From: Paracoccaceae bacterium
Lineage (GTDB): Bacteria; Pseudomonadota; Alphaproteobacteria; Rhodobacterales; Rhodobacteraceae
Assembly: GCA_027069385.1 (NCBI GenBank)
Contig: JALXER010000133.1
Span: forward strand, 1-21,883
Length of the DNA stretch: 21,883 nt
Direction of reading: 5' to 3'
Position numbers and translations under genes: made by a program. The notes beneath the pieces were generated by a model. The model was given only the letters and a program-made list of their open reading frames with translations. It was not told where the DNA came from and made no database searches. Shown here in pieces: positions 15,357 to 21,883 of this stretch (positions are counted from its first letter, which is position 1; the number at the start of each line of letters is the position of its first letter).

Positions 15357-15381
15357 CGGTTCATCCTGTTGGTTCACCCCT

Positions 15382-15410
15382 GCGATACAGCAAGGCGCGG
15401 TAAGGCTCAA
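15382..15410 (-). promoter_or_regulatory. Possible promoter of obgE-proB-proA
   Basis: On the minus strand, TTGAGC (15405-15410) and TATCGC (15382-15387) are separated by 17 bases. The leader would be only about 20 bases, just enough for the AGGA ribosome-binding site. The -10 matches the consensus at three of six positions, so this is a tentative call. Confidence 0.33.
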
Positions 15411-15454
15411 GGGCGCAGACACCGCCCCCCCCGGGCTTCTCCCGCCCGTCGTTC

Positions 15455-15559
15455 GGTGTTGTTCGTAAACGAACAACACCTCCTCCCGTTGGGCCGGGCC
15501 GCCCTGCGGGCGGTAGGGGGGCGTTCCGCCCCTCGCGACTTAGCGTCGCTCCCCCCTGA
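15455..15559 (+). repeat. Multi-hairpin intergenic repeat, copy C
   Basis: A 12-bp perfect palindromic arm (15455-15466 with 15469-15480) precedes a 71-base core (15489-15559) that matches copy A except for three substitutions and a one-base shift in a G/C run. Core hairpins: CCGCCC/GGGCGG (15499-15513, loop TGC), GGGGCG/CGCCCC (15518-15532, loop TTC) and GCGAC/GTCGC (15535-15549), then CCCCCCTGA. Two of the three substitutions are the two sides of one base pair in the first core hairpin (A-T in copy A, C-G here), a compensatory change. A CTCCCGC upstream (15439-15445) matches the flank of the other copies. Confidence 0.8.
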
Positions 15560-15683
15560 AAGGGGTATAAGGGGCAATGATGCCTGATGCCGGTTACCAT
15601 CAACATAGAGCAGCCCCTATTCGCCAGGCAGGTATACAGTTCATTAGGAAAACCTGCTAGACTTGGCCTATTGTTTAACTGTC

Positions 15684-15689
15684 AAAGGA
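15684..15689 (+). promoter_or_regulatory. Ribosome-binding site of the alpha-2-macroglobulin gene
   Basis: AAAGGA seven bases before the ATG at 15697 supports this start, which begins directly with a signal peptide. Confidence 0.7.
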
Positions 15690-15696
15690 TCAAAAG

Positions 15697-18600
15697 ATGA
15701 TTCGCCGTTGGTTTTTTTCGTTTATTGCCTTGATTTTACTACCGGGTTTTCTGGTTGCCCAAACACCCCCGATCCCCGAACGCCGCGTGGTGGTGTTCGA
15801 GAATACCGATCTTTTTGGCAGCGACATCCGCTCCATTTTCGATACCACGCAGGAAATTTGCACCAATGCCTGTTTGGCGGATGCGACCTGCACCGCGCTT
15901 ACCTTTAACCAGACCAAAAGCGCGTGTTTTCTGAAATCGGGTTTCGGGGAATCCTCGCCTTTTGACGGGGCCATCTCGATGCGGGTTCTGGATACGCCCG
16001 ACGATCTGGTGCAACTGGCCACCCTTCGGGCCGCCGAGCTTGACTTTCTGCCCGGTTCCTATCTGCGCCTGGCCCTTACCCGCGCCGCCGGTCTGGGGCG
16101 GGCCTATCCGGTGAACGGGGACGGCCTGAACCTGCTGCTGGCGTTGGGGGCCGGTGCACAAGATAGCGGCGATCTGCTGCAAGCGGTCAAGTATTATGCT
16201 ACCGCGTTGAATTATCAGGACGATAGCGAGGCGTGGTTTGATCTGGCCCGTCTGGCGCATCTGGTGCAAAGTGACGAGCGCGCGGTCATGCGCAACATGA
16301 AGCGGCTAAGGCGTGACGCGACGGTGAACGCCTATCTGCGCGCCCGAACCCCTATCGAACAGGCGGAAATTCTGTTTGATCTGGCGCAGATCCTTGAACA
16401 GGGGCGCGAGGGCCGTAAATCCATCGATGCGCTGCGGTTGGCGCAACAGCTCTCGCCCAATGCGGGCACCCAGGCCGCGCTGGTTCGGGCCATCGGTCTG
16501 TACGGGTTTCGCATTATGGACCATCAGGTCGACAACAACGCGCAGCGCCCGCGCATTTGCCTGAATTTCAGCGAGCCGCTGGTCGAGGTCGGGGTCGATT
16601 ATGCCTCTTATATCTCGGTGGATGCGGGCGATCTGCCTGTTGTGGCCGAGGGTGAACAACTGTGCATTGAAGGGGTGGAGCATGGCAAAACCTATGGTCT
16701 GTTCATTCGCTCCGGCCTGCCCGCCGCCAGCGGCGAGACCCTGTTTACCTCGGTCAACATGTCGGTCTATGTGCGCGACCGCGACCCTTCGGTGCGGTTT
16801 CTGGGGCGGGCCTATGTGCTGCCCGCCGGTGAAAGTGCCGCGATTCCGGTGGTTTCAGTCAACACCGACGAGGTGGAGTTGCGCATTCATCGCGTCGGCG
16901 CGCGCAACCTGCTGACCCTGATTGAAAACGGTGTGCTTGGCGCGTCGCTCGACAGCTATGGCGAGGGGGATATTGCCCGGCGTTATGGCGCGCCGGTCTG
17001 GTCGGGTATTGGCGAGGTCGGGCGGGAACTGAACCTCGACGTCACCACCGCCCTGCCGATTGGCGAGGCCGTGCAGCGTTTTGAACCCGGCGTCTATGTG
17101 ATGACTGCAAGGGTGGTGAACAGCGATGATAACGACTGGGAAAGCGCCGCGACCCAGTGGTTTATCGTTACCGATCTGGGGGTTGAAACCCTGCTGGGCG
17201 CCGACGGGCTGCATGTATTTGTCCGCTCGCTTTCCGATGCGCAACCGCGCGCGGGCATTACCACGCGCCTGCTGGCGGTCAATAACGAGGTGCTGGCCGA
17301 GGTGCAGACCAATGCGCAGGGCTATGCCCGTTTTCCGGTTGGCTATACTCAGGGCACCGGCGGCATGGCTCCGGCCATGGTGCAGGTCGAAGGCGAAAAC
17401 GATTTTGCCTTTCTTGACCTGCAAGAGGCCGGGTTCGACCTGTCGGATCGCGGGGTTGACGGGCGCAACGCACCGCTGCCCATCGACATTTTCGCCAGTA
17501 CCGAGCGCGGGGCCTATCGCCCGGGCGAAACGGTATTTGCCACGATTCTTGCCCGCGACTCGGGCGCTGATGCGCTGTCGGGCCTGCCCCTGACGGTCAT
17601 CGTGTCGCGCCCCGACGGGGTAGAGCACGCGCGCGAGTTGCTGCCCGATGCCGGTGCGGGCGGGCGGGCCTATCGGCTGACGCTGCCCCAAAGCGCCATG
17701 CGCGGCACCTGGACCCTGCGCATCCATGCCGACCCCGATGATACCAGCCTGCGCAGCCTGCGTTTTCTGGTAGAGGATTTCACCCCCGACCGTATCGATT
17801 TCGACATCAACCTGCCCGACCAGCCGGTTGACCCGCAGCTTGCGCCGATGGTTTCGGTCGAGGCACGCTATCTTTACGGCGCTCCGGCGGCAGGGCTGGC
17901 CGTAAAGGGTGATGTTACCCTGAACCGGTCGCGAACCTCTGACCAATTCCCCGGCGTGCTGTTCGGACTGGCTGACGAGCCGTTCATTCAGGGCTATCAG
18001 CAACTGGATTCCGAGGTGATAACCGACGCCCGCGGCACGGCGGTTTTTGCCGTGCCCCTGCCGGTGATGGAGCCGACCACGCAATTGCTGGACATGCAAC
18101 TGACCCTGCGCATGGCCGATGCCTCTACCCGTCCGGTGGAACGCCGCATCAACCGCCCGCTGCTGCCCGACGGACCGCGCATCGGCATCAAACCGCTGTT
18201 TGACGGTGCCTTGCAAGAGGCCGAGTTGGCCCGCTTCGAGGTAATCGCCATCGGGCCGGACATGGTGCGCCGCGATCTGGACGGGGCCAGTTGGACCCTG
18301 TCCCGCATCCAGCACAGCTATCAATGGTACCGCGTTGACGGCCGCTGGAACTGGGAACCGATCACCCGTCGCACCCGCATTGCCAGCGGCGACATGGACC
18401 TGAGCCGCGAGACCCCTGCCCTGATCGAGGTGCCGGTTGAATGGGGCAGCTATGAGCTGAAAATCGCCAGCACATCGGGCGGGGGCTATGTGGCGGCATC
18501 CTATGGGTTCAGCGCCGGATGGTGGTCGGCCAATAGCGGCAGCGACACGCCGGATTTGCTGGAACTCGGGCTTGATCGGGATTCTTATGCCATTGGCGAC

Positions 18601-21156
18601 ACGGCGCATTTGCGCCTGAACCCGCGCTATGCCGGTGTGGCGCTGGTGCGGGTGGTCTCGGATCATCTGATTTCGATGCAGGCGGTCGATGTGACCGCCA
18701 ACGAAACCACGCTCGACCTGCCGGTAACCGCCGATTGGGGCGTCGGGGCCTATGTGACCGCCACGCTGATCCGCCCGATGGATGTGGCGGCAGGGCGCAA
18801 CCCGATGCGGGCGCTTGGCCTTGGCTATGCACCGGTTGACCCGGGCACGCGGGCGCTGAACGCCGCTTTCGACATGCCGCCCGAGGTCGCGCCGCGCGGG
18901 CCGATGGACGTGGTGTTGCGGGTTGATGCGCCGAACGGTGAACCGGTCTTTGCCACCATCGCCGCCGTTGATCTGGGCATTCTGAACCTGACCGGTTTTG
19001 AAAGCCCCGACCCGCAGGGGCATTATTTTGGCCAGCGCAAACTGGGGATGGAGTTTCGCGATCTTTACGGTCGGCTGATCGACGGGATGCAAGGCAGCCC
19101 GGGGCTGCTGCGCTCGGGCGGGGACGGGGGGATGGTGCGCGCCAAATCCCCCGAAAAAGAACAGGAACTGCTGGCCTATTTCAGTGGCCCGCTACAGGTT
19201 GGCCCCGACGGCACCGTGCGCACCAGCTTTGACCTGCCCGCCTTTAACGGCACCGTGCGGCTGATGGCGGTGGTCTGGTCGGACAACGGGGTCGGGCAGG
19301 CCGAACAGGATGTGCTGGTACGCGACGATATCGTAGTGGCCACCAGCCTGCCGCGCTTTATGGCGCCCGGGGATTCCTCGCGCATATTGCTGGAACTGAC
19401 CCATGTCAAAGGCCCCGCGCGGGTGCTTGATCTGGACATTCAGACCAGCGGCGACATCTTTATCCCGCTGGCCGATACCCGCCAGCCGGTGAATTTGGAG
19501 GTCGGGGGCACTCGCCAGATCAGCCTGCCCATTCGGGCCGGAGCCGCAGGAAGCGGCACCATCACCCTAACCATTAACGACCCGGTCAACGGCCCGCTGG
19601 TGCAGACCGAAACCGTGTCGATCCGCGCCAATGATCCGGCGGTTTTGCGCAGCACCACACTGTCGCTTCCGGCCAATGGCGGCGCGTTCAGCCTTGGGCG
19701 CGATGCGTTTAACGATCTGGTTGCGGGCAGCGGCACGGCCACCCTGACGCTTGGCCCACTGGCACGGTTCAACGCCCCTGCCCTGCTCGACGAGCTGGAC
19801 CGCTATCCCTATGGCTGCACCGAGCAACTGGCCGCCACCGCCATGCCGCTGCTGTATTTTGCCGATATTGCCAAGGCGATGGATCTGGGTGATCGCGACG
19901 CCACTACCCAACGGGTTAATGACGCGATTACCGCCATTCTGGCCCATCAGGCCTCGGGCGGGTCCTTTGGGCTGTGGCGGCCGGATAGCGGTGATTTGTG
20001 GCTCGATTCTTTTGCCACCGATTTTCTGGGCCGCGCGCGCAGCCAAGGGTTTGACGTGCCCGCCCAAGCCTATGCCCGCGCGCTGGAAAACCTGCGCAAC
20101 CGGCTGAATTATGCGGGCGATTTCGAGAATGCCGGACAGGATATCGCCTATGCCCTGATGGTGCTGGCGCGCGAGGGGCAGGCCAGCATTGGCGACCTGC
20201 GCTATTACGCCGATACCAAGGCGGCGGATTTTGCAACGCCGCTGGCGTTGGCGCAACTGGGCGCGGCACTGGCCTATTACGGGGATCAGCCGCGCGCCGA
20301 TGCGCTGTTTGCCCGCGCTTATGGCATGGTCGGGCCGGGGGTCGAGGATGATCAGGCGTTTCGCGATGATTACGGATCAAAACTGCGCGACATGGCCGGT
20401 TTGCTGGCGCTGGCCGTCGAGGTCGGAAGCAACGCGGTCGATCAGGATGCGCTGGCGCGTCGTGTGGCCGGTGTGGCCCCGCGCTATCGCTCGACACAGG
20501 AAAGCCTGTGGACCTTGCTGGCCGCCCATGCGCTGGCCGAGCAAGGGCAAAGCGCCGGGATTACCATCAACGGCGCGCCGATTACCGGCCCGCTGGTGCG
20601 GCGCATTTCCGATGCGGACCTGTCAGGCCCGCCGCTGGTGATCACCAATACCGGCGCGCAACCCGTCAAAGCCGTGCTTGCCATCAGCGGAGTCCCGAGC
20701 AGCGAGCAACCGGCGCAAAGCGACGGGTACCGGATCGAACGCTGGCTGTATACGCTGGACGGTGATCCGGCCAACCTTGATGCCCTGCAGCAGAATGACC
20801 GGCTGGTGGCCATTTTGCGCATCACCCCCGAGCAGGACCGCAAGGGCCGCCTGATGGTATCCGACCCGCTGCCCGCCGGTCTGGAAATCGACAACCCCCA
20901 CCTGTTGCGCTCGGGCGATCTTGCCGCGATTGACTGGCTGACGCTCGACAATGTGGCCGTCCATACCGAATTCCGCGATGACCGGTTTCTGGCGGCGGTG
21001 GACTGGGATGGCACGCACTCGTTCCAACTGGCCTATATCGTGCGGGCGATCTCGCCGGGGGTATTCCACCGGCCGGCGGCCTCGGTGGTGGATATGTACC
21101 GCCCCGAAATTCGCGCCCGAACGGCGGGCGGGATGATCACCGTTCAGGGGAACTAG
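15697..21156 (+). CDS. Bacterial alpha-2-macroglobulin family protein with N-terminal PAN-like segment
   Basis: Large envelope protease inhibitor, like E. coli YfhM/ECAM (about 1650 aa), thought to trap proteases entering the periplasm through a reactive thioester. In 1819 residues: signal peptide (about 1-21, cleavage near VAQ; no lipobox Cys, so probably soluble); a four-Cys PAN/apple-like segment (about 30-98; Cys55, 59, 65, 77); an alpha-helical TPR-like region (about 100-265); macroglobulin domains from about 270, including YRPGETVFATI near 607; a central segment with SPEKEQELLAYFSGPLQV (about 1151-1168) that leads into the main A2M domain; and the thioester motif Cys1374-Thr-Glu-Gln1377 in PYGCTEQ, followed by the alpha/alpha thioester domain and a C-terminal receptor-like domain. 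The pbpC gene follows after six bases, the classic pairing. Mechanism is inferred from the family. Confidence 0.93.
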   Translation: MIRRWFFSFIALILLPGFLVAQTPPIPERRVVVFENTDLFGSDIRSIFDTTQEICTNACLADATCTALTFNQTKSACFLKSGFGESSPFDGAISMRVLDTPDDLVQLATLRAAELDFLPGSYLRLALTRAAGLGRAYPVNGDGLNLLLALGAGAQDSGDLLQAVKYYATALNYQDDSEAWFDLARLAHLVQSDERAVMRNMKRLRRDATVNAYLRARTPIEQAEILFDLAQILEQGREGRKSIDALRLAQQLSPNAGTQAALVRAIGLYGFRIMDHQVDNNAQRPRICLNFSEPLVEVGVDYASYISVDAGDLPVVAEGEQLCIEGVEHGKTYGLFIRSGLPAASGETLFTSVNMSVYVRDRDPSVRFLGRAYVLPAGESAAIPVVSVNTDEVELRIHRVGARNLLTLIENGVLGASLDSYGEGDIARRYGAPVWSGIGEVGRELNLDVTTALPIGEAVQRFEPGVYVMTARVVNSDDNDWESAATQWFIVTDLGVETLLGADGLHVFVRSLSDAQPRAGITTRLLAVNNEVLAEVQTNAQGYARFPVGYTQGTGGMAPAMVQVEGENDFAFLDLQEAGFDLSDRGVDGRNAPLPIDIFASTERGAYRPGETVFATILARDSGADALSGLPLTVIVSRPDGVEHARELLPDAGAGGRAYRLTLPQSAMRGTWTLRIHADPDDTSLRSLRFLVEDFTPDRIDFDINLPDQPVDPQLAPMVSVEARYLYGAPAAGLAVKGDVTLNRSRTSDQFPGVLFGLADEPFIQGYQQLDSEVITDARGTAVFAVPLPVMEPTTQLLDMQLTLRMADASTRPVERRINRPLLPDGPRIGIKPLFDGALQEAELARFEVIAIGPDMVRRDLDGASWTLSRIQHSYQWYRVDGRWNWEPITRRTRIASGDMDLSRETPALIEVPVEWGSYELKIASTSGGGYVAASYGFSAGWWSANSGSDTPDLLELGLDRDSYAIGDTAHLRLNPRYAGVALVRVVSDHLISMQAVDVTANETTLDLPVTADWGVGAYVTATLIRPMDVAAGRNPMRALGLGYAPVDPGTRALNAAFDMPPEVAPRGPMDVVLRVDAPNGEPVFATIAAVDLGILNLTGFESPDPQGHYFGQRKLGMEFRDLYGRLIDGMQGSPGLLRSGGDGGMVRAKSPEKEQELLAYFSGPLQVGPDGTVRTSFDLPAFNGTVRLMAVVWSDNGVGQAEQDVLVRDDIVVATSLPRFMAPGDSSRILLELTHVKGPARVLDLDIQTSGDIFIPLADTRQPVNLEVGGTRQISLPIRAGAAGSGTITLTINDPVNGPLVQTETVSIRANDPAVLRSTTLSLPANGGAFSLGRDAFNDLVAGSGTATLTLGPLARFNAPALLDELDRYPYGCTEQLAATAMPLLYFADIAKAMDLGDRDATTQRVNDAITAILAHQASGGSFGLWRPDSGDLWLDSFATDFLGRARSQGFDVPAQAYARALENLRNRLNYAGDFENAGQDIAYALMVLAREGQASIGDLRYYADTKAADFATPLALAQLGAALAYYGDQPRADALFARAYGMVGPGVEDDQAFRDDYGSKLRDMAGLLALAVEVGSNAVDQDALARRVAGVAPRYRSTQESLWTLLAAHALAEQGQSAGITINGAPITGPLVRRISDADLSGPPLVITNTGAQPVKAVLAISGVPSSEQPAQSDGYRIERWLYTLDGDPANLDALQQNDRLVAILRITPEQDRKGRLMVSDPLPAGLEIDNPHLLRSGDLAAIDWLTLDNVAVHTEFRDDRFLAAVDWDGTHSFQLAYIVRAISPGVFHRPAASVVDMYRPEIRARTAGGMITVQGN

Positions 21157-21162
21157 GCCCCC

Positions 21163-21883
21163 ATGCGGCGCTGGCTGGTTCGGCTGGGCCTTGGCCTGCT
21201 GTTGGTGCTGGTGCTGGGAGCGGTGGCGCTGGACCAGTGGGTGCGCCGCACCGAATTGCCGGAACTGCGCCTGCAAGGGTCGATAACCGTACTGGATGCA
21301 GACGGGCAGCTTTTGCGCGCTTATGCGGTCGAAAACGGCATATGGCGGCTGCCGGTCACCCTTGATGCGGTCGATCCGGGCTATATCGCCCAGTTGATCG
21401 CGTTCGAGGATAAACGCTTCTACAGCCATTTCGGCATTGACCCGCGCGCCATGCTGCGCGCCGCGTTTCAGGCGGCGGTAAACGGGCGGGTGATCTCGGG
21501 GGGGTCAACGCTGACCATGCAGGTTGCGCGCCTGCTGGAGCGCGGCGCCACCGGCCAGTGGAGCGCAAAGATCCGTCAGATCCGCGTGGCGCTGGCGCTG
21601 GAACGCCGGTTGAGCAAAGAACAAATTCTGACCCTTTATCTGAAGCTTGCCCCGATGGGCGGCAACATAGAGGTGGTGCGCGCCGCGTCGCTGACCTATT
21701 TTGGCAAAGAACCCGCCCGCCTGACACCGGCACAGGCGGCGCTGCTGGTCGCCCTGCCCCAGGCCCCGGCCTCGCGCCGCCCCGACCGTTATGCGGACGC
21801 GGCCCACACCGCCCGCGACCGGGTGCTGTCGCGCAGCGTCGGTGCCGGTGTTATCCCCGCTGACGAGGCCAGCGCCGCCTTTG
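21163..21883 (+). CDS. pbpC: Penicillin-binding protein 1C, 3'-truncated by the window edge
   Basis: Class A penicillin-binding protein; only the first 240 residues are visible. A membrane anchor at about 7-25 after MRRWLVR is followed by the GT51 glycosyltransferase domain: catalytic Glu82 in FEDKRFYSHFGID, GGSTLTMQVARLLE (113-126), KIRQIRVALALERRLSKEQIL (136-156, the R-ALE motif) and YFGKEPARLTPAQAALL (179-195). The transpeptidase and C-terminal domains would lie beyond the window. PBP1C rather than PBP1A or 1B is inferred from the alpha-2-macroglobulin gene just upstream, the pairing known from E. coli yfhM-pbpC and many other genomes. AGGGG upstream is 13 bases from the ATG, longer than ideal. 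Confidence 0.9.
   Translation, partial: MRRWLVRLGLGLLLVLVLGAVALDQWVRRTELPELRLQGSITVLDADGQLLRAYAVENGIWRLPVTLDAVDPGYIAQLIAFEDKRFYSHFGIDPRAMLRAAFQAAVNGRVISGGSTLTMQVARLLERGATGQWSAKIRQIRVALALERRLSKEQILTLYLKLAPMGGNIEVVRAASLTYFGKEPARLTPAQAALLVALPQAPASRRPDRYADAAHTARDRVLSRSVGAGVIPADEASAAF

Larger units (their letters stand above)
15357..15696. other. Divergent intergenic region between obgE and the alpha-2-macroglobulin gene
   Basis: These 340 bases contain a possible obgE promoter (15382-15410), a run of eight C (15425-15432), repeat copy C (15455-15559) and about 137 bases of leader before the alpha-2-macroglobulin start, where I see no convincing promoter. AAAGGA (15684-15689) is the ribosome-binding site of that gene. 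Frames that cross this region are made from repeat sequence or extend obgE backwards and are not called. Confidence 0.7.

Noticed and set aside
15357..15479. Upstream extension of obgE to 15479
   Set aside because: The added residues do not look like Obg, and the conserved MKFLDL at 15356 has its own ribosome-binding site.
14310..15587. 425-codon plus-strand open frame opposite obgE
   Set aside because: All GTPase motifs are on the minus strand; the composition of this frame is typical of antisense shadows.
16855..19092. 745-codon minus-strand open frame inside the alpha-2-macroglobulin gene
   Set aside because: Despite its length it is antisense to a clear domain protein and has no motif, signal or ribosome-binding site; it is a codon-bias shadow.

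Overview
The window looks like chromosomal DNA of a Gram-negative alphaproteobacterium, most likely a Rhodobacterales (Rhodobacteraceae/Roseobacter-type) genome. The reasons are high-GC coding with strong third-position bias, an IalB-family periplasmic protein, a lipid A gene (lpxD) next to its own acyl carrier protein and ketosynthase, and GC-rich hairpin repeats between genes. This placement is inference from gene content. No rRNA, tRNA, CRISPR array, transposase or phage gene is visible.

Layout. 1-3110 (+): the 3' part of an unrecognised helical protein, translationally coupled to a XerD-type recombinase, then a CNNM/CorC-type CBS membrane protein. 3111-3499: a convergent intergenic region packed with perfect hairpins, including two inverted copies of a repeat whose third copy lies at about 15.4-15.56 kb. 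3500-5026 (-): HerA-like/DUF853 ATPase, divergent from 5196-5741 (+), an IalB-family protein. 5754-10020 (-): a cell-envelope cluster in transcription order L,D-transpeptidase, lpxD, acyl carrier protein, beta-ketoacyl-ACP synthase. 10331-11960 (+): a Tat-exported M15/DUF882 endopeptidase resembling MepK, then a GH114-like secreted protein whose start overlaps a palindrome and a terminator-like hairpin. 11971-15356 (-): obgE-proB-proA (GTPase plus the first two steps of proline synthesis). 15697-21883 (+): a large bacterial alpha-2-macroglobulin with an N-terminal PAN/apple-like segment, followed 6 bases later by the 5' part of pbpC (penicillin-binding protein 1C).

Functionally the window is rich in envelope maintenance: 3-3 peptidoglycan cross-linking (L,D-transpeptidase) opposite its probable antagonist (MepK-like), lipid A N-acylation with a local ACP and ketosynthase, and the alpha-2-macroglobulin/PBP1C pair thought to guard and repair the wall. 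The most unusual non-coding signal is the three-copy multi-hairpin repeat. It has a 71-base core that is nearly identical in two copies 12 kb apart and shows a compensatory base-pair change, and it carries a 12-bp palindromic arm that differs in sequence in all three copies yet is always a perfect palindrome.
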